A DNA stretch of 64,000 bases, from contig NZ_VHIQ01000007.1 in NCBI RefSeq assembly GCF_006494535.1, positions 1 through 64,000 on the forward strand, in the 5' to 3' direction. Below, in pieces: positions 52,215-61,384 of this stretch. This DNA is from Paucihalobacter ruber (lineage in GTDB: Bacteria > Bacteroidota > Bacteroidia > Flavobacteriales > Flavobacteriaceae). The notes under the pieces are model-generated. The model searched no databases. It saw only the letters and a program-made list of their open reading frames with translations, and was not told where the DNA came from. How positions within the stretch are numbered: position 1 is the first letter of the stretch; each line of letters opens with the position of its first letter. Both the position numbers and the translations under genes were made by a program.

Positions 52215-53126
52215 ATGCCTAAGGAAGTTAGTAATAATGTCAACGCGTCAAATTCGCAGGAAAAACAAGCTATTTTGAGGGTTGGAGATTTCAATTCATA
52301 TTTTGAAGTTGCACCGAGCCAAGGCGGCAGAGTCACCAATCTTGTTATTGAAAACATACCCATTATCACCGAACCTGATGGTATTGATTATGCCGATAGT
52401 TATGCAGCTTCGGTGTTGTTTCCGTTTCCGAATAGGATAGAAGATGGCGTTTATAATTTTAATAATGTTGATTATGTGTTGACTTGTAATCAAACTAAGG
52501 AACACAATGCGCTGCATGGCTTAATTTACAATCAAGCTTTTGATGTTGTTGAGCGAATTCAAAATAAAGAAAAGGCAGAAGTCAAACTTGATTATGTTTC
52601 TGATGGCAGTTTTGAGGGATTTCCTTTTAAGTTTAAAGTTGAGTTGACTTATGAATTGTTTGGCAATGAATTTTTGTGTCAAATCAAAGTTGCCAATGCC
52701 GATGCATATGCTTTTCCATTCGCATTGGGCTGGCATCCTTATTTTTCTACTTCAGAAAAAAATAAATCATCACTTCAGTTTAAATCTAAAAATCAACTTA
52801 TTAATAACCATCGCAACATTCCGGTAGAAGTTAAGTCTCGTCTTGAAGCGGTGAGCTTAAATTTTGATCAATCTTTTGATGATTGTTTTGAGCTGGCAAG
52901 TAATGAAGCGTTATTTCAAACACCTCAATATCAGCTAACGCTTAAGCTCGATAACACCTCAAATTATTTACAAATCTACACACCTGCCGATGCAAGTGTC
53001 ATTGCCATTGAGCCTATGACAGCACCAGCCAATAGCTTTAATAACGGATTGGGACTAAAAATTCTCGAAGCCGGTGCAAGTCATACCGAAACCTGGATGT
53101 TAATAATTAATAAAACCAACTCTTAA
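52215..53126 (+). CDS. Aldose 1-epimerase family protein (galactose mutarotase-like)
   Basis: 303 residues of the galactose mutarotase superfamily. The catalytic His is in NALHGLIYNQ, the second His in LGWHPYF, and the Glu near the C-terminus. It converts beta- to alpha-galactose before phosphorylation by GalK. The sequence is closer to the short bacterial aldose-1-epimerase group than to E. coli GalM. 2 bp after the GntR gene and 9 bp before the symporter gene. Confidence 0.9.
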   Translation: MPKEVSNNVNASNSQEKQAILRVGDFNSYFEVAPSQGGRVTNLVIENIPIITEPDGIDYADSYAASVLFPFPNRIEDGVYNFNNVDYVLTCNQTKEHNALHGLIYNQAFDVVERIQNKEKAEVKLDYVSDGSFEGFPFKFKVELTYELFGNEFLCQIKVANADAYAFPFALGWHPYFSTSEKNKSSLQFKSKNQLINNHRNIPVEVKSRLEAVSLNFDQSFDDCFELASNEALFQTPQYQLTLKLDNTSNYLQIYTPADASVIAIEPMTAPANSFNNGLGLKILEAGASHTETWMLIINKTNS

Positions 53127-53135
53127 ATAAATCAT

Positions 53136-54782
53136 ATGCAAATTTTATCTTTCATCGCGTTTACAGCTCTGGTCGCCATCATTGCGTATCTAAAAACCAG
53201 AAACACACCCAATACCAATTCTGATGGTTATTTTCTGGGCGGAAGAAGTTTAACCGCCGGCGTTATTGCGGGGTCGTTATTACTCACCAATTTATCTACC
53301 GAACAGATCGTTGGATTAAACGGCTCGGCCTATACCAGTGGTATCTCGGTAATGGCGTGGGAAACATTAGCGGCTATCGCCATGATTTTAACAGCTATAT
53401 TTTTGTTGCCCAGATATTTAAAAAGTGGGTTGACTACCATTCCGCAATTTTTGGCGAATAGATTTGATGTCACTACCAAAACCCTTACGTCTGCGTTATT
53501 TCTAACCGGTTATGCGGTAGTATTACTGCCTATTGTGTTGTATTCAGGTTCGCTGGCCATTAGCGGTATGTTTAATGTACCCGAACTCTTAGGTATTTCA
53601 CACACGCAATCTATTTGGATTTGTGTTTGGTTAATTGGTATTGCCGGTATTTTCTACGCGGTTTTTGGCGGACTGAAGGCAGTGGCAATATCAGATTCTA
53701 TCAACGCTATTGGTTTACTCACCGGTGGTTTGTTAATTCCGGTTTTTGGTTTAATTATGGTAGGCGATGGGAGTTTACTCGACGGCATCAGCATATTGAT
53801 GAATGAAAACCCCGAGAAATTTAAATCGATGGGTGCCAAAACCGATCCTGTACCATTTCACACCTTATTCACCGGGATGATGCTGGTTAATCTGTTTTAC
53901 TGGGGTACCAATCAGCAAATTATTCAACGGGCTTTGGCGGCGAAAAATTTACAAGAAGGCCAGAAAGGACTCCTTTTGGCTGGATTTATAAAAATCCTGG
54001 GGCCAATTATTGTAGTGTTGCCCGGAATTATTGCGTATCATATTTTTGAAGGTCAGCTTGAAAATACCGACAGCGCCTACCCAATGTTGGTAAACGCCGT
54101 GCTGCCAAAAGCTTTTGTTGGCTTTTTCGCTGCGGTACTTTTTGGTGCTATTTTAAGCTCTTTTAATGGCGCTTTAAATAGTTCAGTAACTCTTTTTGGT
54201 TTAGATATTTACAAGCAGCATTTTAATGCCAATGCCAGCGAGCGTCTGGTAGTTAGAAAGGGTAAAACCTTTGGGATATTACTGGCAGTTTTTGCGATGT
54301 GTATTGCACCGTTTATTGAAAAAGCAGGAAGTTTGTTTGACTATTTGCAAGAGGTGAATGGTATTTACAGTATTCCTATTTTAACGATTATTGTGGTTGG
54401 TTTTGCCACCAAACGGGTACCGGCAATTGCCGCAAAAATAGGGCTGTTGTCTGGTTGTTTGTTATATGTGGTAAGTCAGTTTTTACTACAGCCATATTTG
54501 GTAAACAAAGCCTTGGCAAATGCCGCCAACAATGGTATCGCCGATGCGGCGAGTCTGGCTATTGTTAAAGCCGATGCCTATCCACATTATCTGGATGTAA
54601 TGGCTATTCTTTTCATTTTAAATATTGCCATCATGCTTGTTATTGGCAAACTATATCCAAGAAAAGAAGCCTATGTGCAGGAATATACCAAACAGGTTGA
54701 TATCACGCCATGGAAACCTGTTTACATAGTTGGTGGTTTAATTACCCTGATGGTTATTTTAATTTATTATTATTTCGCTTAG
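53136..54782 (+). CDS. Sodium:solute symporter (SSS family), galactose/glucose type
   Basis: 548 residues with about 14 membrane segments. SSS signatures: LTNLSTEQIVGLNGSAYTSGISVMAWE, GTNQQIIQRALAAKNLQEGQKGLLLAGF, and AAVLFGAILSSFNGALNSS. These are the residues of the SGLT/vSGLT subgroup (Na+/galactose). It imports the galactose released outside by the GH2 and GH53 enzymes across the inner membrane. The galK start lies 2 bp after its stop. Confidence 0.93.
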   Translation: MQILSFIAFTALVAIIAYLKTRNTPNTNSDGYFLGGRSLTAGVIAGSLLLTNLSTEQIVGLNGSAYTSGISVMAWETLAAIAMILTAIFLLPRYLKSGLTTIPQFLANRFDVTTKTLTSALFLTGYAVVLLPIVLYSGSLAISGMFNVPELLGISHTQSIWICVWLIGIAGIFYAVFGGLKAVAISDSINAIGLLTGGLLIPVFGLIMVGDGSLLDGISILMNENPEKFKSMGAKTDPVPFHTLFTGMMLVNLFYWGTNQQIIQRALAAKNLQEGQKGLLLAGFIKILGPIIVVLPGIIAYHIFEGQLENTDSAYPMLVNAVLPKAFVGFFAAVLFGAILSSFNGALNSSVTLFGLDIYKQHFNANASERLVVRKGKTFGILLAVFAMCIAPFIEKAGSLFDYLQEVNGIYSIPILTIIVVGFATKRVPAIAAKIGLLSGCLLYVVSQFLLQPYLVNKALANAANNGIADAASLAIVKADAYPHYLDVMAILFILNIAIMLVIGKLYPRKEAYVQEYTKQVDITPWKPVYIVGGLITLMVILIYYYFA

Positions 54783-54784
54783 AT

Positions 54785-55936
54785 ATGAGTAAAAAGATAG
54801 TTAAAAAAGTTTACAGCAAGTTTAAGAATTACTTCAAAAGCGAACCCTTGTTGGTATTCGCACCGGGAAGAATCAACTTAATAGGAGAACACACCGATTA
54901 TAACGACGGTTATGCATTTCCTGCTGCCATTAATAAAGGCATTGCCGTAGCGATAGCAAAATCCCACGCGTCGGTTTCTAAAGTTGGTGCCTTAGATAAA
55001 GATGAATTGTATGAATTTGATATAAATGAGGTAAAACCACTGGAAAACGGCGGCTGGCGCAATTATGTTTTAGGTGTTATTGGTGAGATGCAAAACCTTG
55101 GCATTATACTGAATAATTTTAACATGGTGTTTTCGGGGAATATTCCCGGTGGTGCCGGTATGTCTTCTTCGGCAGCCTTAGAAAACAGTGTGGCTTTTGC
55201 ACTAAACGAATTGTTTGATTTAAAACTTTCAAAAAAGCAAATGATTTTAATTTCTCAAAAAGCCGAACATAACTACGCCGGTGTCAATTGTGGTATTATG
55301 GACCAATACACCAGCATGTTTGGCGAGAAAAAAAGTGCTTTGTTGTTAGATTGCAGAAGTATTACCTCTGAAGCTTTTAAAGTAGATTTCAAAAATTATA
55401 AACTGGTTTTAATTAATACTAATGTTAAACACGATCTCTCTGAAAGTGCCTATAACGATCGAAGAGCTGTGTGTGAAAAAGTTTCAGAAATGCTTAAAGT
55501 AACGGCCTTAAGAGACGTTTCTGAAGACGATTTGTCTAAAATAAAAGATGAGCTTTCAGAAGCAGACTATCAAAAAGCGCTGTATGTTATTCAAGAAAAT
55601 CATCGGGTTTTAGAATTTATAGAAGCAGCTAAAAATTCTGATGTAAAAACGATGGGTCAGCTGCTCTATGCGTCGCATAAAGGTTTAAGCAAACAGTACA
55701 AAGTAAGTTGTGAGGAACTGGATTTTTTAGTTGATTTTGCCAGGTCAACCAAAGGCGTTGTTGGCGCCAGAATGATGGGTGGCGGTTTTGGTGGTTGCAC
55801 CATTAATTTGGTAAGAGAAGATGTGGTAGACCATTTTAAAAAGTCGGTGTCTAAAGCCTTTAAAAAAGAATTTAAAAACAATTGTTCCATATATATGGTA
55901 AAATTATCTCAGGGAACAAGATTGGTTTCAATTTAA
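54785..55936 (+). CDS. galK: Galactokinase
   Basis: 383 residues from the ATG at 54785. GHMP kinase motifs: the galactokinase signature APGRINLIGEHTDYNDGYAFP (spanning about 22-42), the ATP loop GNIPGGAGMSSSAALE (about 114-129), the catalytic Asp in NCGIMDQYTSMFG, and ARMMGGGFGGCTINLV near the end. It phosphorylates alpha-galactose to galactose-1-phosphate, first committed step of the Leloir pathway. galT follows after 10 bp; galE is not in the window. Confidence 0.97.
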   Translation: MSKKIVKKVYSKFKNYFKSEPLLVFAPGRINLIGEHTDYNDGYAFPAAINKGIAVAIAKSHASVSKVGALDKDELYEFDINEVKPLENGGWRNYVLGVIGEMQNLGIILNNFNMVFSGNIPGGAGMSSSAALENSVAFALNELFDLKLSKKQMILISQKAEHNYAGVNCGIMDQYTSMFGEKKSALLLDCRSITSEAFKVDFKNYKLVLINTNVKHDLSESAYNDRRAVCEKVSEMLKVTALRDVSEDDLSKIKDELSEADYQKALYVIQENHRVLEFIEAAKNSDVKTMGQLLYASHKGLSKQYKVSCEELDFLVDFARSTKGVVGARMMGGGFGGCTINLVREDVVDHFKKSVSKAFKKEFKNNCSIYMVKLSQGTRLVSI

Positions 55937-55946
55937 AAATAAAGTC

Positions 55947-56963
55947 ATGAATGCACACTTAAAAGAATATTCTCACAGACGATATAACATTTTAACAGGT
56001 GAATGGGTGCTGGTATCGCCGCACCGCACCAAAAGACCTTGGCAAGGCAAACAGGAAGACCTGGCTGCCGAACAACGACCTGCGCACGATGCCAGTTGTT
56101 ATTTATGCCCCGGAAATACCAGGGCTAATGGCGAAAAAAATCCGGAATACAAAGACGTTTTTATATTTGAAAACGATTTTGCCGCCTTACAAACCGACGC
56201 TCCAACTTTTAAAGTGAGGGACGGATTGATGATCGCCGAAAGCGAAAGTGGCATTTGTAAAGTGGTATGTTTTAGTCCTGATCACTCCAAGAGTTTACCC
56301 GATATGGCTGTGGAAGACATTAAAAAAGTGGTCAATGCCTGGCAGCACGAATATAAAACCCTGGGTGACATGGAAGGAATAAACCATGTGCAAATTTTCG
56401 AAAATAAGGGCGATGTCATGGGCTGCAGTAATCCGCATCCGCATGGTCAGATTTGGAGTCAGAGTACCATTCCCAATGAGGTGGCGAAAAAAGACCAACA
56501 ACAAAAAGCCTATTTTGAAGAAAAGCGAAGCAGTTTATTAGGCGATTATTTAGAACAAGAATTGGCACTCAATGAACGCATCATTTTTGAAAACAAGCAT
56601 TTTATAGTTTTGGTGCCATTTTGGGCAGTTTGGCCATACGAAGCTATGATTGTACCAAGACATCACCTCAAAAACATTTTAGAAATGGATGATGATACTT
56701 GTATGAATTTTGCCGAAGCCATTTCAGTCTTAACTCGCAAATACGATCGATTATTTAATACCTCATTTCCATATTCAGCAGGGATTCATCAATCGCCTAC
56801 CAACGGCCAAAACAATGAGCATTGGCACTGGCATATGAGTTTTTATCCGCCATTATTGCGTAGTGCCACCGTTAAAAAGTTTATGGTAGGTTACGAAATG
56901 TTTGGCACACCGCAACGTGATATTACGGCAGAAAGTGCCGCTGAAATGTTGAAAAGTTTATAA
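55947..56963 (+). CDS. galT: UDP-glucose--hexose-1-phosphate uridylyltransferase
   Basis: 338 residues of the HIT superfamily. Active-site nucleophile His166 in SNPHPHGQIW; zinc ligands in CYLCPG and further His residues; C-terminal SPTNGQNNEHWHWHMSFYPP is as in GalT. It exchanges UMP between UDP-glucose and galactose-1-phosphate. Length fits the family (about 345). Part of the GntR-led transcript. Confidence 0.97.
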   Translation: MNAHLKEYSHRRYNILTGEWVLVSPHRTKRPWQGKQEDLAAEQRPAHDASCYLCPGNTRANGEKNPEYKDVFIFENDFAALQTDAPTFKVRDGLMIAESESGICKVVCFSPDHSKSLPDMAVEDIKKVVNAWQHEYKTLGDMEGINHVQIFENKGDVMGCSNPHPHGQIWSQSTIPNEVAKKDQQQKAYFEEKRSSLLGDYLEQELALNERIIFENKHFIVLVPFWAVWPYEAMIVPRHHLKNILEMDDDTCMNFAEAISVLTRKYDRLFNTSFPYSAGIHQSPTNGQNNEHWHWHMSFYPPLLRSATVKKFMVGYEMFGTPQRDITAESAAEMLKSL

Positions 56964-56978
56964 ATAAAACCACTAAAA

Positions 56979-59561
56979 ATGAACTATTCCGGTTACAAAT
57001 ATGCTATTCTCATTTTTCTAAGCTTCATTATTTTTCATCATACACCTGCACAAAATGGCAACGTTTATGTAGATAAAGAAGGTGTGATGCGATGGGAACA
57101 AAACCGGGAAGAAGTGAAGGGTTTTGGAGTTAATTATTCGGTGCCGTTTGCCCATGCGTATCGTTCTGCAAAGCGACTTGGAATTAATCCTAAGGAAGCC
57201 ATAGACAACGATGTGTATCATTTTAGTCGCTTGGGATTTGATCTGTACCGTTTGCATGTTTGGGATACCCAAATTAGTGATGTAGATGGCAATTTATTGG
57301 AGAGTGAATATCTGGATGCTTTTGATTATTTACTTCATAAATTAACTGAAAACAACATCAATTACGTCATCACACCCATTGCATTTTGGGGCGATGGTTG
57401 GCCCGAACCTAATACCGAAACGCCGGGTTTTTCACATAAATACGGCAAAGACGATTGTCTTACCAATCCCGATGCTATCAAGGCACAACAAAATTACTTG
57501 TATCAGTTTTTAAATCACGTCAATCCTTATAAGGCTATTGCTTATAAAGACGACCCCAATGTGATTGCCTTCGAAATCAGCAACGAACCGCATCACACCG
57601 GAGACGCCAAGGAGGTGACCAAATTTGTGACGGGTATGGTCAAAGCCATGAAACGCACCAAAACTAAAAAGCCCATTTTTTATAATATGAGTCATGGCGT
57701 TCATTTTGCGGAAGATTATTTTAAAGGAGGTGTTCAGGGTGGCACTTTTCAGTGGTATCCCACCGGCTTAGGTTACCAACGCGAAATTCCGGGGAATCTA
57801 TTGCCAAATGTGAACGATTATCGCATACCATTTGAGGGAAGTTTTAAAAAATTTAAAGGCGCCAAATTGGTGTATGAGTTTGATGCCGCCGATGTCAACA
57901 AATCCTACATCTATCCTGCCATGGCCAGAAGTTTTAGAACGGCAGGCATTCAAATCGCCACGCATTTTGCCTATGATCCAACATTTTTAGCCTATGCCAA
58001 TACCGAGTATAACACGCATTATATGAACTTGGTTTATACGCCCCAAAAGGCATTGGCTTTGAAGATTTGTGCTGAGGTATTCAGAGAAATTCCCATGTAC
58101 TCAGATTTCGGGACCTATCCTGAAAATACTTCGTTTGGGAATTTCAAAGTTGATTATGAATCGAATTTGGCCATTTATAATTCCGAAGAAAAATTCTTTT
58201 ATACCAATACCCATACAGAAGGTCCAAAAGACCACAATAAACTGAAAGAAATGGCAGGTTTTGGAAACTCTACATTGGTAAACTATACCGGAACCGGAGC
58301 TTATTTTTTTGATAAATTAGAGGATGGATTATGGCGTTTGGAAGTTTTGCCCGACGCCCTTGTGGTAGATAATCCCTTCGGAAGAAACAGCCTCAACAAA
58401 ACGGTTGGGGTTATCAATTGGGAAACTCACAATATGGCCGTTGATTTAAAGGATTTGGGTAGCAATTTTATAATTCAAGGTATTAATAAAGGCAATGATT
58501 ACAAATCAAATTCCGAAGGGTCAGTGTTCCAAATTGGGCCGGGTACCTATATACTTTCGAATAGCTCAAGTTCTTACAATTGGAACGCCACTGACGATTT
58601 TAAAACACATCAACTCAATAGTTTTTTCGCCCCTGAAGCAACAATAACAAAGGCATGGTTAGAGCATGAGCCCAAAACAACAATTGTTGAAGGTACTCAG
58701 ATTGAAATTTCCTTAAAATACATCGCACCTACGATGCCTAAAAGTATCAAACTCTCTGGGTTTTCAGATGGTAAAAGAGTTGAATTCGAATTAAATAGGG
58801 CTTCTGCTTATCAATATAAAGCAACCATTCCTGCTGGTGTTTTAAAAGAAGGTTTTTTTGAATATTACATCATCGTTGAAAATGAAGATGACGAATTTAC
58901 AACCTATCCGTCCGGTACATCGGGGCAACCCACAGATTGGGATTTTTACAAGCGGGAGCCTTATAAATCTACGGTTGTTTCAGCTTCAAATCCGATATAT
59001 TTATTCAACGCGATCGAAGATGCTCCATTATTGGTGGCACCATGGAGAGGTCCGTTTAAGCTTTTGCCAACTGCCAACCCTAATGAAGCTATTTATAACA
59101 TCAACATAGATAAGCTTTGGATTGAGGATATTGAAAACCTAAATGCCGAGCCCATTTACGACTACAGTTTTAAGCATTTTGTGATAGATAAAATTAAAGG
59201 ACTTAACAATCTTTCGGGTAAAAATAGTCTTGTTCTAAAAGGGAAGTCGTTATACGATAAACCCGTTAAATTACAAGTCGCATTGGTGATGAAAGACGGT
59301 TCTGCATTTGGTAAAGTGATTGAAATAAGTCCTGAAATAAGCGACTATAACATTGATTTATCAGAATTACAACCCGTAAAAACGGTGACGCTACCAAGAC
59401 CTTATCCAACCTTTCTCCCTTATTATTTTGAGCACAACAATCAAACAAATTTTGATATTGAGGCAATTGAAAGCATTCAGTTTTCTATTGGTCCGGAGAT
59501 TGATTCTGCTCAGTTAAAAGAACCGCATGGTGTTGGAATTGTGCATTTGAGATTGGAATAA
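56979..59561 (+). CDS. Clan GH-A-like glycoside hydrolase, probable beta-galactosidase
   Basis: 860 residues with a signal peptide (to TPAQ). A TIM barrel spans about 30-400: GFGVNYSVPFAHAYRSAKRLG, RLGFDLYRLHVWD, the acid/base Glu in VIAFEISNEPHH, and the nucleophile Glu in KLVYEFDAADV. These are the GH-A positions on strands 4 and 7, and databases would probably call it cellulase/GH5-like. C-terminal beta-sandwich domains (about 430-860) are unassigned. The galactan context suggests an exo-acting beta-galactosidase, possibly of a family such as GH147. The last gene of the gal transcript, 15 bp after galT. Confidence 0.75.
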   Translation: MNYSGYKYAILIFLSFIIFHHTPAQNGNVYVDKEGVMRWEQNREEVKGFGVNYSVPFAHAYRSAKRLGINPKEAIDNDVYHFSRLGFDLYRLHVWDTQISDVDGNLLESEYLDAFDYLLHKLTENNINYVITPIAFWGDGWPEPNTETPGFSHKYGKDDCLTNPDAIKAQQNYLYQFLNHVNPYKAIAYKDDPNVIAFEISNEPHHTGDAKEVTKFVTGMVKAMKRTKTKKPIFYNMSHGVHFAEDYFKGGVQGGTFQWYPTGLGYQREIPGNLLPNVNDYRIPFEGSFKKFKGAKLVYEFDAADVNKSYIYPAMARSFRTAGIQIATHFAYDPTFLAYANTEYNTHYMNLVYTPQKALALKICAEVFREIPMYSDFGTYPENTSFGNFKVDYESNLAIYNSEEKFFYTNTHTEGPKDHNKLKEMAGFGNSTLVNYTGTGAYFFDKLEDGLWRLEVLPDALVVDNPFGRNSLNKTVGVINWETHNMAVDLKDLGSNFIIQGINKGNDYKSNSEGSVFQIGPGTYILSNSSSSYNWNATDDFKTHQLNSFFAPEATITKAWLEHEPKTTIVEGTQIEISLKYIAPTMPKSIKLSGFSDGKRVEFELNRASAYQYKATIPAGVLKEGFFEYYIIVENEDDEFTTYPSGTSGQPTDWDFYKREPYKSTVVSASNPIYLFNAIEDAPLLVAPWRGPFKLLPTANPNEAIYNINIDKLWIEDIENLNAEPIYDYSFKHFVIDKIKGLNNLSGKNSLVLKGKSLYDKPVKLQVALVMKDGSAFGKVIEISPEISDYNIDLSELQPVKTVTLPRPYPTFLPYYFEHNNQTNFDIEAIESIQFSIGPEIDSAQLKEPHGVGIVHLRLE

Positions 59562-59706
59562 AAAAGGCTGCCTGAACTCGTGGAGCCCTCGCTATCGTAC
59601 GATTGCATGGTATGTGCCAAGCTTAGTTACTTGTTTTTAAATTTGCTTTAATTACTGTTAATTAAACAAATAAGTAATTTTATGGCATGAGCAGGAATTA
59701 TAAATT

Positions 59707-59767
59707 TACTTTGTCAGTTCGACTGTCGTATCGGGTCATAATCCTGAGGGATTATACTTTGTCAGTT
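59707..59767. repeat. 13-bp direct repeat flanking a small hairpin
   Basis: TACTTTGTCAGTT occurs at 59707-59719 and 59755-59767, the second copy covering the fic stop codon. Between them ATAATCC-N4-GGATTAT (59738-59755) forms a 7-bp hairpin that may terminate the fic transcript. The rest of 59562-59706 shows no gene. Confidence 0.45.
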
Positions 59768-60838
59768 TTGCAGTCCTTCAATGGCATGATATCTTACGCC
59801 TCTTCCTAAACCAGTGGTCAAAATCAAACCCTCTTTCACTAGATATTGTAAGTCTTTTTTCAAGGTATTTCTGGAATATTGTGGTAAATCCTTGGCTAAA
59901 TCCATTATTTGTATGGTTCTTTGCTCATTAATATATTCTATAACCTCTTTTTGTCTATCATTTGTGCCAACCTTGAGGTTGTTATAGATTTCGTATTTAG
60001 CGTTAAGTTTACCGGTTAGATTAATTAGACAATCCAAAAAGAATATAACCCACTTGTCTAATAGCTCTTCATCTGTTTCCCTATGCTTTTGGGTCTCCAT
60101 AAGAACACGATAATACATATCCTTTCTATTCTCAACCTCATGCTCAAACGACACATACGCTATAAAGTTATAACCTTGCTTTAATAGTAATAATGTGGTT
60201 AGTAACCTTGATAATCTACCATTACCATCTTGATAAGGGTGTATGGATAGGAACTCATATACGAATATGGCCGTTATAAATGCAGGATGGAGTTTCTTTT
60301 CCTCCAATTGATGATTGGTCCATTCTATTAGTTCTTGCATCTCACCAGCGGTCAAATGAGGTTCTGTGGTTTTAAAGATTATCTTTTGCCCACCATCAGG
60401 ATAATTGGCTACTACCTGATTGGATAGGCTCTTATATTGACCTTTGTGTCGTTGATCTTTACTGCTGTATTTTAAGAGAATAGAGTGCAGTTGGTGTAAA
60501 TACCGCTCAGATAGGTCTATCTCATTATAGTTTTCCAATATCAACTCTAGTGCTTCGTAGTAGCCTACAACTTCTTGTTCTTCGCGTTTGTCTAGATTAT
60601 TGATATGAAGGGATTTAAGAAGCTGTTTTACTTCATCATCGGTAAGTGTAGCTCCCTCTATCCTAGTGGATGACCCTATACTTTGAATTGTAGCAATTTC
60701 ACGCAGCTCTTTGAGATATCGCTTCTCTTTGTTCTCTATAAGATCCCACTTGCCCTTAAACAAATCTATCTGACTCAATTTCTGTATGATTTCCTGAAAT
60801 ATGGCAGGTTGAAATGCTATTTTGTGAAATATATCCAT
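59762..60838 (-). CDS. Fic family protein (AMPylase-like) with C-terminal winged helix
   Basis: 358 residues. The N-terminal inhibitory motif (S/T)xxxE(G/N) is present in SSTRIEGATLTDDE, marking a class II Fic protein with an intramolecular antitoxin helix. The core motif HPYQDGNGRLSR begins at His200 and has every catalytic residue of HPFx(D/E)GNGRxxR. A C-terminal winged helix (about 290-350; QKEVIEYINEQRTIQIMDLAKDLPQYSRNTLKKDLQYLVKEG) may bind DNA. Such enzymes transfer AMP to proteins. The start codon lies in one copy of a 34-bp direct repeat. Confidence 0.93.
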   Translation of the reverse strand: MDIFHKIAFQPAIFQEIIQKLSQIDLFKGKWDLIENKEKRYLKELREIATIQSIGSSTRIEGATLTDDEVKQLLKSLHINNLDKREEQEVVGYYEALELILENYNEIDLSERYLHQLHSILLKYSSKDQRHKGQYKSLSNQVVANYPDGGQKIIFKTTEPHLTAGEMQELIEWTNHQLEEKKLHPAFITAIFVYEFLSIHPYQDGNGRLSRLLTTLLLLKQGYNFIAYVSFEHEVENRKDMYYRVLMETQKHRETDEELLDKWVIFFLDCLINLTGKLNAKYEIYNNLKVGTNDRQKEVIEYINEQRTIQIMDLAKDLPQYSRNTLKKDLQYLVKEGLILTTGLGRGVRYHAIEGLQN

Positions 60839-60921
60839 TTTGTATCCAATTTTATCTGATTACAAAGATATACATTAATAGTATCAGATATATCCATTTT
60901 TTATCCAATTTTATCTAATTA
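60829..60921 (-). promoter_or_regulatory. 34-bp direct repeat spanning the fic start
   Basis: 60829-60862 and 60888-60921 are identical at 32 of 34 positions, 59 bp apart. The first copy contains the fic start codon. They look like paired operator sites (the Fic protein has its own winged helix) or a small duplication. The remaining 60922-61116 is AT-rich without any gene I can support. Confidence 0.5.
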
Positions 60922-61116
60922 AACAAAAGGCGTCTAAAAACAATAGGGATAAACAAGAACAATAACCAGCAATTATCTTTGAAATAATGCACTTTAAACT
61001 GGTAATACTCGCTACTGATAGTATGAATCTTTAATGCTAAGAATATAACATAAAGTCATAGTTTAATATTAAGTTCTTTCATGTACTGATGAAGTAAAAA
61101 CTCAAAAATTGTATAA

Positions 61117-61317
61117 AGCTATTTTTGGTTAACACGGTATGACTCCTTTGGTTTAAAATATAAAGGTTACAATCATGTTGTGACTGCAAGCGTTAATAGT
61201 GTTGCATCTAAGTTTATGTATACTGCAACTCAGCCTGAAATAGCGCTGGGGTTAAATTCGTATGCAATAACTTTTAGACAATTTGACCCTGCATTTGCTA
61301 GATGGACATCTAAATAA
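61117..61317 (+). pseudogene. Degenerate RHS/YD-repeat core fragment
   Basis: A frame with no start codon, open from 61117 to a stop at 61315-61317, encodes YDSFGLKYKGYNHVVTAS ... KFMYTATQPEIALGLNSY ... FRQFDPAFARWTSK. This matches, residue by residue in places, the C-terminal core of flavobacterial RHS-repeat proteins (YDPFGLxHKGYNNVVTS, KFKYNGKELNEELGLDWY, RNYDPALGRW). The conserved KYNGKE has become MYTATQ. The upstream toxin-scaffold gene and downstream variable tip are missing, so this is a relic. Confidence 0.75.
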
Positions 61318-61336
61318 GGTTCATCTCAGGATAAAA

Positions 61337-61364
61337 AAAAGCTCCCCGAACCCGAGGAGCTTTT
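61337..61364 (-). terminator. Intrinsic terminator of the GH13 gene
   Basis: AAAAGCTCC / GGAGCTTTT pair over 9 bp; on the minus strand eight T residues follow the stem, 20 bp after the GH13 stop codon. Confidence 0.85.
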
Positions 61365-61384
61365 AATTGCCTAATACATTTAAA

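Noticed and set aside
60922-61116. Further coding remnant upstream of the RHS fragment
   Set aside because: No frame gives a recognisable protein; stops are frequent in all frames.
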